Of a stretch of DNA of 9,011 nt, positions 1-6,250 are shown in pieces. The stretch spans positions 1 through 9,011 of the forward strand of contig URWH01000069.1 of the NCBI GenBank assembly GCA_900551515.1, given 5' to 3'. The position numbers were made by a program, and so were the translations under genes. The notes under the pieces are model-generated. The model saw only the letters and a list, made by a program, of their open reading frames with translations, was not told where the DNA came from and did no database searches. This DNA comes from an uncultured Porphyromonadaceae bacterium. GTDB lineage: Bacteria; Bacteroidota; Bacteroidia; Bacteroidales; Muribaculaceae. How positions within the stretch are numbered: the first letter of the stretch is position 1; each line of letters starts with the position of its first letter.

Positions 1-996
1 CCTGAGCTGAAAGAGGATATAAAGGCGCAGATTATATTGGGTAATACCTATCATCTTTATCTGCGTCCGGGACTGGAAGTGATAGAGAAAGCCGGTGGAC
101 TGCATAAGTTCAACGGCTTTGACCGTCCTATGCTGACAGACAGCGGCGGTTTCCAGGTATTCTCGTTGTCCGGTATCCGCAAGTTACGCGAAGAAGGTGC
201 GGAATTCCGTTCGCACATCGACGGCAGCAAGCATATCTTTACGCCGGAGAAGGTGATGGATATAGAACGTACTATCGGTGCAGATATCATGATGGCCTTT
301 GATGAATGTCCTCCAGGGGATTCGGACTACGAATATGCCAAAAAATCACTGGGATTGACACATCGCTGGCTGGACCGCTGTATCAAGCGTTTCAATGAAA
401 CGGAACCTAAGTACGGCTACCAGCAATCCTTATTCCCTATTGTGCAGGGTTGTGTCTATCGCGACCTCCGTGAGCAGTCGGCAGAGTTTGTTGCCTCCAA
501 AGGTGCTGACGGTAATGCCATTGGCGGTCTGGCTGTGGGCGAGCCCGTAGACAAGATGTACGAGATGATTGAGCTGGTGAACGGTATTCTTCCCAAAGAC
601 AAGCCTCGCTATCTGATGGGAGTCGGGACTCCGGTAAACATCCTGGAAGGCATTGAACGCGGTGTCGATATGTTCGACTGTGTGATGCCTACCCGAAACG
701 GACGCAACGGGATGTTGTTTACCAAAGACGGCATCATGAACATGCGCAACAAGAAATGGGCCGACGATTTCTCGCCCATCGATCCCGACGGTCCGAGCTA
801 CGTCGACCGCGTATACTCCCGCGCCTACCTCCGCCACCTCTTCATCAGCCAGGAGCTGCTGGCCATGCAGATAGCCTCGATCCACAACCTTGCCTTCTAT
901 CTCTGGCTCGTGGGCGAAGCACGGCGTCACATCCTCGCCGGCGACTTCCCCGCATGGAAAGCCGACATGGTGCAGCGCGTCACCGGCCGTCTCTGA
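1..996 (+). CDS. tgt: Queuine/preQ1 tRNA-guanine transglycosylase, 5' end cut by window
   Basis: This enzyme swaps guanine 34 in the anticodon of GUN tRNAs (Asp, Asn, His, Tyr) for a queuosine precursor, in the cytoplasm. The frame is open from base 1, giving 331 visible residues; about 45 N-terminal residues are probably missing compared with a usual length near 375. The window is entered in the conserved NTYHLYLRPG region. TDSGGFQ carries the conserved Asp of the active site (codon 139-141). The nucleophile Asp lies in FDCVMPTRNGRNG (codon 676-678). The C-terminal YSRAYLRHLF and IHNLAFYLWLVGEARRH blocks are intact. The zinc motif CxCxxC of classical Tgt is replaced: the aligned positions are Gly (790-792), Ser (796-798) and Asp (805-807), while the fourth ligand His (883-885) stays. 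Codon usage changes sharply near 720-760: by my count GC at third positions is 136 of 240 codons before 720 and 76 of 91 after. The following permease gene is the usual partner in Bacteroides as I recall it. Confidence 0.96.
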   Translation, partial: PELKEDIKAQIILGNTYHLYLRPGLEVIEKAGGLHKFNGFDRPMLTDSGGFQVFSLSGIRKLREEGAEFRSHIDGSKHIFTPEKVMDIERTIGADIMMAFDECPPGDSDYEYAKKSLGLTHRWLDRCIKRFNETEPKYGYQQSLFPIVQGCVYRDLREQSAEFVASKGADGNAIGGLAVGEPVDKMYEMIELVNGILPKDKPRYLMGVGTPVNILEGIERGVDMFDCVMPTRNGRNGMLFTKDGIMNMRNKKWADDFSPIDPDGPSYVDRVYSRAYLRHLFISQELLAMQIASIHNLAFYLWLVGEARRHILAGDFPAWKADMVQRVTGRL

Positions 997-1076
997 CCCC
1001 TCAGCCATCCACCCCGTTAACAGCCAACGACAAAACATCAGTCATCATCCAACCCACCCACCCCCGACATCGCAAC
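997..1076 (+). other. C-rich, G-poor tgt-permease spacer
   Basis: This 80-base spacer between tgt and the permease contains 39 C and only 7 G by my count, including a CCCACCCACCCCC run near its end. No TTTG / TAnnTTTG promoter and no stem-loop with a U-tract is visible. There is no Shine-Dalgarno sequence before the ATG at 1077, as is normal in Bacteroidota. The composition resembles a Rho-loading (rut-like) stretch in the transcript, but this is inference only. Confidence 0.4.
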
Positions 1077-2168
1077 ATGCTCAAACTCCATCCGCCATTC
1101 AAGATACTCGACCGATATATAATCAAGAAATTTCTTGGCACATATATCTTCGCCATCATTTTGATCCTGGCCATCACCGTGATGTTCGACGTCAACGAAA
1201 AGCTCGACGCCTTCCTCAAAGCACCACTCAAAGCCACGCTTTTCGACTACTTCCTCAACTTCCTGCCCTACTTCGCCAACCAGTTCAGCCCCCTCTTCAC
1301 GTTCATAGCCGTGATCTTCTTCACGTCGAAGCTCGCCGACAACTCCGAGATCATCGCCATGCTCTCGTCGGGCATGAGCTTCCGCCGCCTCATGCGCCCC
1401 TATCTGATATCGGCCACCGTCATCGCCGCCGCCACCTACGTGCTCAGCGCCTACGTCATCCCCCCCGCCAACGTCAAGCGCATCAATTTCACCAACACCT
1501 ATGTGAAAAACAAGCGCGTGGAATACGGCTCAAACATCCAGCTCCAGGTGGCCAAAGGCGAGATAGCCTATATGAGCCGCTACGACAGCAACACCAAGAC
1601 AGGCTACAAATTCTCTCTTGAATCGTTTGAGGACAAAAAGCTCGTGTCGCGCCTCACGGCACAGATCATCCGCTACGACTCGCTCCACAACTGGCAGGTG
1701 CGCGACTATATGATCCGCAAATTCAAAGGCAACCGCGAAGAGATTGTGCGCGGCGCCAAACTCGACACCGTCATCCCCATCGAGCCGCGCGACTTCCTCA
1801 TTTCCAAAAACGATCACGAAACCATGACCACCCCCGACCTCAACGGATATATCGTCCGTCAGAAAGAGCGCGGCGTGGCCAACATCAAGGACTTCGAGAT
1901 CGAATATCACCGCCGATTCGCCATGACGGCCGCGGCATTCATCCTCACGGTCATCGGCATGTCGCTCTCCTCGCGCAAGGTCAAGGGCGGCATGGGCATC
2001 AACATCGGCATCGGACTCGTGCTCAGCTTCAGCTACATCCTGTTCATGACCGTCACCTCCACCTTCGCCGTGTCGGGCTACACCTCGCCCGCCATAGCCA
2101 TGTGGATTCCCAACTTCGTCTATGCCGTCATAGCCGTGATCCTCTACCGGAAGGCATCGAACTACTAA
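1077..2168 (+). CDS. LptF/LptG (YjgP/YjgQ) family permease
   Basis: This is an inner-membrane subunit of the lipopolysaccharide export transporter. In the known Lpt system LptF and LptG pair with the ATPase LptB to extract LPS and pass it to the periplasmic bridge. The protein has 363 residues, the family's usual size. Helices are seen at about 18-37, 60-83 and 107-128, then a periplasmic beta-rich domain at about 130-275, then helices at about 280-297, 305-328 and 337-357. This 3 + domain + 3 plan is diagnostic. Conserved stretches include FTSKLADNSEIIAMLSSGMS after helix 2 (the coupling region expected to contact LptB) and SLSSRKVKGGMG between helices 4 and 5. The ATG at 1077 is chosen because the homologues I remember start with a similar MLK..LD.YIIKKFLGTY segment. 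The frame is open further upstream, but there it only overlaps tgt out of frame. No promoter is visible in the 80-base gap, so cotranscription with tgt is likely. Whether it acts as LptF or LptG cannot be told from sequence alone. Confidence 0.93.
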   Translation: MLKLHPPFKILDRYIIKKFLGTYIFAIILILAITVMFDVNEKLDAFLKAPLKATLFDYFLNFLPYFANQFSPLFTFIAVIFFTSKLADNSEIIAMLSSGMSFRRLMRPYLISATVIAAATYVLSAYVIPPANVKRINFTNTYVKNKRVEYGSNIQLQVAKGEIAYMSRYDSNTKTGYKFSLESFEDKKLVSRLTAQIIRYDSLHNWQVRDYMIRKFKGNREEIVRGAKLDTVIPIEPRDFLISKNDHETMTTPDLNGYIVRQKERGVANIKDFEIEYHRRFAMTAAAFILTVIGMSLSSRKVKGGMGINIGIGLVLSFSYILFMTVTSTFAVSGYTSPAIAMWIPNFVYAVIAVILYRKASNY

Positions 2169-2183
2169 ACTATTATCGCGCTC

Positions 2184-4379
2184 TCAGTCGGTCCACTCGG
2201 CCGCGGTCTGATACATGGCCGCCGCACGGCGCACGAGTGCCGAATCGACGGTCTCTGCCGCAACGGTGTGCAGCTTGTTCTCCTCCGTCGGCGCTATCAC
2301 AAACTGGCGCACCCGCTTCACCGGCGACAGCACCGTCAGCGTGTCGCCCTGCAGATAGCCCAAGTCTTGATATGTGGCCAGAAAAGCGCGCGGCTGATAG
2401 CTCTCGGAGAGCACGTCGGTGCCGTAGAAGGTCGACCGGTAGCCCATCCCGAGCATCGACAGCAGCGTGGGCATTATGTCGATCTGCGACACCGTCTGCT
2501 CTACTGTCCGCGGGGCAAACAGCCGCGGAGCATAGATGAGTGCCGGGATGTGATATTTTTCGAGCGGCAGCTCCGTGCCGCCGGCGCTCGAGGCGCAGTG
2601 GTCGGCCACGATGACGAACACGGTGTTGTCAAACCATGGCTTCCGGGCCGCCATGCGCATGAAACGCCCCAGCGCATAGTCGGCATACATCACTCCACCC
2701 TCGCGCGACTTGCTCGTCGGCGGGATGGCGATGCGCCCTTCGGGGTATGTGTAAGGCCGGTGGTTGCTGATGGTCATCATGTGGGCGAAAAACGGCTTCC
2801 CCTCGCGCGCTGTGGCGTCGAGGTCGGTGAGCATGCGGTCGTAGGAATCCTCGTCGCACACGCCCCAGATGTTGCTGAACTTGATCTCCTCGGGCTTGTA
2901 GCTGTCTTTGTCGATCACCTCATAGCCGTTGCCGGCGAAAAACGGCCCCATATTGTCGAAATAGCTCTTGCCGCCGTAGAAAAACATCGTGCGGTAGCCC
3001 CTTTCGCGAAGCACGCTGCCGATGCTGCGCCGCTCTTTCTGCTCCGGCCGCTTTATTAGGCTCTGCCCGGCCGACGGCGGTATGCTCAGCGTGAGCGCTT
3101 CAAGGCCGCGCACCGTGCGGTTGCCGCACGCTATCATCCGGTCGAAGGCCACCGACCGGCGGTAGAGCGAGTCGAGGTTGGGCGTCAGCCCGGCCTTGTT
3201 GCCGAACCGCTCCATGTAGTCGGCGCTCATGCTCTCCATGGTGATGAGCACGATGTTGGGCGTGCTCACGATGCTGTCTGTCGCTATCGTCCGCTCGTTG
3301 CGTCCCTCCGAGCCGTAGATACCGCGCACTATCGCGGCAGCCTCGCCGTCGGGCAGCGTGATGTAGAATTTCTTATAGTCGAGGCGGTTTTTCATGAAGG
3401 CGTCGAAAAAACGCACCGGCCCGTTGGCCTGCAGCTCGTTGTAGTACACGTTTTCCGACTGCTGCCACGAGGCCGACAGCGCGAGCCATGCTGTGGCTAA
3501 GCCCGCTGCGGCGGCGTAGACCAGTGCCGCGAGCCATTTGCGGCCGCCTGCGTAGAGGTCGTCGCTCTTCCGGATATCGCGCCGGAAAAGAGCCCATGTG
3601 AGCACGCCGGTCACGGCGAGCAGAATGAGCGACAGCGGCACTATGGGATACGATTCAAGGATGTTGCCTATCACCTCGGAGGTGTACACCAGATAGTCGA
3701 CGGCGATGAAGTTGTAGCGCACGGCAAATTCGTTCCAGAAGAAATATTCTCCCACGCTGTTGAGCAGCGCCACGCCCACATAGATGTAGAGTATCACGGC
3801 CATCCACATGCGCGTCCATCCGCGGCGCATCCGCGGAACGAACACCCGCAGCCCGAACGTGACAACCCAATAGAGCATCACAATCGAAAGCACCCGCCAC
3901 AGCCCGGCATTGAACTCTCTCAGCCACGGACTGAGCCACGCCACATACGCTCCGGAGCAGCAGAGCACGCCAAGAACCACCCAGCGGGCCACGCGCCCGT
4001 ATTTCCAGTTGCCGGCGGTGAGGCAGTAGATCATTATGAATATCAGCGACAGCGTGGCGAACGCCGCATCGTTTACTGCGCCTATTGCGAAAGCGCCGGC
4101 ATATTGCCAGAAGGTGAGCGCCAGCTCCGTCGGCCCGGTCATGATTATCATCACCACGCGCAGGATCGCTCCGAGCGCCACCGTGAGCACAATCAGTTTC
4201 AGCCCGATGTCCCAGACCCTGCTTCCGGCCGTTCCGGGCCTCCGGTTCAGCCATGTGATGGCCGACTGTCGGCCTTCGTTGGCGCTGACGGTCGGTTTGC
4301 TGTTGTCCTTATCTTGATTTTCAGTTGTAAATGCTTTGCTGTCAAATGCATCCGTCTCTTTGCGGCCTCGACTTTTCAT
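2184..4379 (-). CDS. LTA synthase-like membrane phosphoglycerol/sulfatase-superfamily enzyme
   Basis: This is a membrane protein of the alkaline-phosphatase superfamily, in the LtaS/MdoB-like group, whose known members transfer phosphoglycerol-type groups to lipids or glycans outside the inner membrane. It has 731 residues. A polar, charged cytoplasmic head (1-52) is followed by six or seven hydrophobic segments (about 57-80, 97-121, 131-150, 160-181, 190-208, 246-266, 282-303) and an extracytoplasmic catalytic domain (about 370-700). Likely catalytic residues by alignment with LtaS are E382 in ITMES (metal), T422 in CGNRTVRG (nucleophile), W505 in SNIWG, H540 in TISNHRPY (substrate) and D593-H594 in VADHC (metal). 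The family's usual Gly after DH is Cys here. The start at 4379 is the only Met before the first helix, and a promoter lies just upstream. The real substrate in this Gram-negative host is unknown; outer-membrane or envelope glycolipid is my guess. A phosphoethanolamine transferase or true sulfatase is less likely, given the many helices and the lack of a sulfatase C/S-x-P-x-R signature. It converges with the permease gene, 15 bases apart. Confidence 0.9.
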   Translation of the reverse strand: MKSRGRKETDAFDSKAFTTENQDKDNSKPTVSANEGRQSAITWLNRRPGTAGSRVWDIGLKLIVLTVALGAILRVVMIIMTGPTELALTFWQYAGAFAIGAVNDAAFATLSLIFIMIYCLTAGNWKYGRVARWVVLGVLCCSGAYVAWLSPWLREFNAGLWRVLSIVMLYWVVTFGLRVFVPRMRRGWTRMWMAVILYIYVGVALLNSVGEYFFWNEFAVRYNFIAVDYLVYTSEVIGNILESYPIVPLSLILLAVTGVLTWALFRRDIRKSDDLYAGGRKWLAALVYAAAAGLATAWLALSASWQQSENVYYNELQANGPVRFFDAFMKNRLDYKKFYITLPDGEAAAIVRGIYGSEGRNERTIATDSIVSTPNIVLITMESMSADYMERFGNKAGLTPNLDSLYRRSVAFDRMIACGNRTVRGLEALTLSIPPSAGQSLIKRPEQKERRSIGSVLRERGYRTMFFYGGKSYFDNMGPFFAGNGYEVIDKDSYKPEEIKFSNIWGVCDEDSYDRMLTDLDATAREGKPFFAHMMTISNHRPYTYPEGRIAIPPTSKSREGGVMYADYALGRFMRMAARKPWFDNTVFVIVADHCASSAGGTELPLEKYHIPALIYAPRLFAPRTVEQTVSQIDIMPTLLSMLGMGYRSTFYGTDVLSESYQPRAFLATYQDLGYLQGDTLTVLSPVKRVRQFVIAPTEENKLHTVAAETVDSALVRRAAAMYQTAAEWTD

Positions 4380-4390
4380 TTCGGTTACGA

Positions 4391-4412
4391 TTGTGGTCTA
4401 TTATTCGCACAA
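4391..4412. repeat. TTGTG-N12-CACAA inverted repeat at the predicted transcription start
   Basis: Perfect five-base arms at 4391-4395 and 4408-4412 flank a 12-base AT-rich centre. The repeat overlaps the end of the -7 box and the start of the leader. It could be a protein-binding site or a weak leader hairpin; short arms make chance a real alternative. Confidence 0.3.
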
Positions 4413-4441
4413 ATGTATTGTTTATCTACAAAAGTGGCAAA
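4410..4441 (-). promoter_or_regulatory. Bacteroidales-type promoter for the LTA synthase-like gene
   Basis: Read on the minus strand, TTTG (4441-4438) is followed by 20 bases and then TACATTTG (4417-4410). This fits the Bacteroides primary sigma-factor consensus of a -33 TTTG and a -7 TAnnTTTG box. Transcription would begin near 4400-4405, leaving a leader of about 20-25 bases before the ATG at 4379. It lies in a 74-base AT-rich gap, in contrast to the GC-rich genes on either side. Not experimentally shown. Confidence 0.65.
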
Positions 4442-4450
4442 TAATTCCAC
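4434..4450. repeat. Imperfect palindrome over the -33 box
   Basis: GTGGCAAATAATTCCAC has matching arms GTGGnA and TnCCAC around a five-base centre. It covers the TTTG -33 element of the predicted promoter, so it could be an operator. The short arms mean chance is possible. Confidence 0.35.
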
Positions 4451-4453
4451 AAA

Positions 4454-4660
4454 CTAATTTCCCGATTTTTGTGCTTTGGCTTGAAGATGCGGCGGATCGC
4501 CTCCTGCGCTCACCTCCACAGTGCCCGGTATGAAGCGGGTGGAATGTATCTCGCCCGTAAAGGGGAACAGACACACGCGTCCGTCGTCCGACAGCTCTAT
4601 CACATGATTGTCGTAGGCGTTTCCGCGGTAGATTATCCGGTGTGCGTAGATCCGCTCCAT
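4454..4660 (-). CDS. Small conserved-looking protein of unknown function (68 aa)
   Basis: I do not recognise a named family. The protein has 68 residues with no signal peptide or membrane segment, so it is probably cytoplasmic. Residues 1-50 look like a series of short beta strands (RIYAHRIIYRG, NHVIELSDDGRVCLFPF, TRFIPGTVEV) separated by polar turns, ending in a short polar tail. One Cys (in RVCLF) is present. It starts 27 bases after the DUF4296 lipoprotein gene on the same strand and is the last gene before the promoter of the LTA synthase-like gene, so it is most likely the distal gene of the ileS-lspA operon. The plausible amino-acid composition and the operon position support a real gene, and I have a vague memory of similar small proteins at this place in Bacteroides. 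The antisense frames over it give arginine- or alanine-rich translations with no domain. Confidence 0.7.
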   Translation of the reverse strand: MERIYAHRIIYRGNAYDNHVIELSDDGRVCLFPFTGEIHSTRFIPGTVEVSAGGDPPHLQAKAQKSGN

Positions 4661-4687
4661 GATGTAGGTGAGGCGTTGGGGCAGCCG

Positions 4688-5515
4688 TTATTTGCTTTGC
4701 TTGGGCTGAGGCTTGTTCCGGAAGTTCCTGGTGCCGGTGCGGAGTGAGGGGTTCGACGGTTTCCAGCGGGTGCGGATGAGGGATATCGAGTCGACAAACG
4801 ATGTCTCGCCGCGCGGCCCGGCATACTGCAGCGTGCCGTAGATTTCACGTGCCTGACGGGTGGAGTCGAGGGCGAATTTCACTTCATGCCAGCCGTCGCC
4901 GATGAGGTTGGCCGATGACGTCTCGATCGAGCCGTCGCTGTATTCCACGGCCACATTGAAATGAGCCTGACGGGAGTTGCCCGTGAATTTCGAGCGGAAC
5001 GTGTAGACGTCGCCGCGCTCCCAGTTGGGCTCGGTGCGCAGCACAAACGGTATGATGTCGCTCGGCAGATTGGAGGCGAACGGGCGGAACCGCACGTCGT
5101 ACCACACATCCACCGAGTCGCCCTCCATGGCTATCGAGCTGCTGGAGTTGGTTGCCGTGGCAGTGGAACCGGCGCGTTTTTGAGCAACCGCAATTTCGTC
5201 GTCGAGCATCTCGATAGTGCGGTCGTAGACCTCCACATATTTGTCCATGTGATAGCCATACCATCTGAGCGACGAGTCTACTTCGGCCGACGTCACACCG
5301 TTCTTGGCATAGATGGCCTGCTTGAAGGCGCGTTTGGCCGAGTCGGTGGGAAATTTCGACTGGTTGTTCTCCACTACGCTCTCGCCGATGTGGATGTCGG
5401 CAAGCAGCCGCGACATCTGCTCGGGCTGTATGATGTTGTCGGGCACGCCGGTGCATGCCGTGAGCATCAGCAGCCCCACGGTAAGCCATGGCAATATGCG
5501 CGAAAATAGTCTCAT
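4688..5515 (-). CDS. DUF4296-family lipoprotein
   Basis: A predicted lipoprotein of 275 residues whose function is not known. The signal peptide (basic MRLFSR, hydrophobic 8-18) ends in the lipobox LTAC, with the lipidated Cys at 21. Residues about 24-110 form the helical DUF4296 region: a PDNIIQPEQMSRLLADIHI start typical of this family, then repeated amphipathic helices with YGYHMDKYVEVYDR near 86-99. A Ser/Thr/Ala-rich linker (about 116-128) leads to a second, beta-rich part (about 134-250) that resembles a carbohydrate-binding or jelly-roll type fold only in general look. The tail (248-275) is strongly basic, with Arg, Lys and Pro. The ATG lies 3 bases after the lspA stop, so translation is probably coupled. 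LspA is the enzyme expected to cut this protein's signal peptide. Thr after the Cys gives no retention hint I can rely on; location would be periplasmic face of the inner membrane or outer membrane. Confidence 0.85.
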   Translation of the reverse strand: MRLFSRILPWLTVGLLMLTACTGVPDNIIQPEQMSRLLADIHIGESVVENNQSKFPTDSAKRAFKQAIYAKNGVTSAEVDSSLRWYGYHMDKYVEVYDRTIEMLDDEIAVAQKRAGSTATATNSSSSIAMEGDSVDVWYDVRFRPFASNLPSDIIPFVLRTEPNWERGDVYTFRSKFTGNSRQAHFNVAVEYSDGSIETSSANLIGDGWHEVKFALDSTRQAREIYGTLQYAGPRGETSFVDSISLIRTRWKPSNPSLRTGTRNFRNKPQPKQSK

Positions 5516-5518
5516 CGG

Positions 5519-6211
5519 TCATTCTCCGGATTCGCCGGTAGCGTTTCTGTCGCTGTCGTCGCCGTCGGCCGGTTTGCCAACAGCGGCACATTCGGCTTCG
5601 AACTGCGAGGGCGACATGATCTGTTTGTGATAGAAAAATATCATCATCAGGATGCCGACGGTGATGGCGGCATCGGCAAAATTGAATATCGGCTTGAAAA
5701 ACTCAAACACCTCTCCGCCTACCCAAGGCACCCAGTCGGGCCATGTGAACGAGAAGAGCGGGAAATAGAGCATGTCGACGACGCGTCCGTGGAACAGCGT
5801 GCCGTAGCCGCCGTCTGCCGGGAAGAGCACTGCCGTTTCGGGCGGCAGCGGAGCGTTGAATATCAGGCCGTAGAACATGCAGTCGATGATATTGCCTATC
5901 GCTCCCGCCACAATCAGCGCAAGGCTCACTATATAGCCGGTGCGCACGCACGCCGAGTCCTTGATTTTCCAGATGTACCATATCAGCACGCCTGCCAGAC
6001 AGAGCCTGAACAGCGTGAGAAACAGTTTGGGCCCGAGCTCCATGCCGAAAGCCATGCCGTTGTTCTCGATGAACAGCAGGCGGAACCAGTCGGTGATCAC
6101 CACCTCTTCGCCGAGGTAGAAGTGGGTCTTGACCCATATTTTGAGAATCTGGTCAATGATGATCACCGCGGCGATGATCAGCGTGGCCAGCATGCCTTTG
6201 GAAATTTTCAT
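5519..6211 (-). CDS. lspA: Lipoprotein signal peptidase (signal peptidase II)
   Basis: This inner-membrane aspartyl protease removes signal peptides from lipid-modified prolipoproteins. The protein has 230 residues, longer than the 160-170 of E. coli. Visible motifs are DQILK (20-24) in the first helix, IENNGMAFG (48-56), GAIGNIID (103-110), the catalytic Asp in GRVVD (D146) and the second catalytic Asp in FNFADAAI (D180). Four hydrophobic helices are seen at about 7-26, 63-81, 92-114 and 178-194. The extra length comes from a roughly 26-residue insert between GNIID and GRVVD (about 115-141, with Pro and Gly), another loop of aromatic residues (150-172), and an acidic C-terminal tail (about 200-230) ending in GDDSDRNATGESGE. 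The insert is, as I recall, usual in Bacteroidota. The gene follows the DksA-like gene by 39 bases and runs straight into the DUF4296 lipoprotein gene. Confidence 0.96.
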   Translation of the reverse strand: MKISKGMLATLIIAAVIIIDQILKIWVKTHFYLGEEVVITDWFRLLFIENNGMAFGMELGPKLFLTLFRLCLAGVLIWYIWKIKDSACVRTGYIVSLALIVAGAIGNIIDCMFYGLIFNAPLPPETAVLFPADGGYGTLFHGRVVDMLYFPLFSFTWPDWVPWVGGEVFEFFKPIFNFADAAITVGILMMIFFYHKQIMSPSQFEAECAAVGKPADGDDSDRNATGESGE

Positions 6212-6250
6212 TTTGCTGATGCGGATAGATGAGTCGTGAGGGGGCTGTCT

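Noticed and set aside
430..1038. Minus-strand frame of 202 codons over tgt, and similar minus-strand frames over the permease
   Set aside because: The sense strand carries complete, conserved protein motifs; the antisense translations show nothing recognisable.
756..1076. In-frame N-terminal extension of the permease back into tgt
   Set aside because: The translation before 1077 is Arg/Pro/Ser-rich and overlaps tgt in another frame. Family members begin near the MLK at 1077.
2169..2183. Shared terminator between the converging permease and LTA synthase-like genes
   Set aside because: Only 15 bases separate the stops, and I could not find a hairpin with a T-run here or in the adjacent gene ends. 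If termination occurs it is probably factor-dependent.
2268..3059. Long plus-strand frame of 263 codons antisense to the LTA synthase-like gene
   Set aside because: It lies wholly inside a gene with clear catalytic motifs. Its translation is His/Arg/Val-rich with no domain, a normal by-product of GC-rich coding DNA.
4961..6232. Plus-strand frames antisense to the DUF4296 lipoprotein and lspA genes
   Set aside because: They are shadows of well-supported minus-strand genes, with His/Arg/Val-rich low-information translations.
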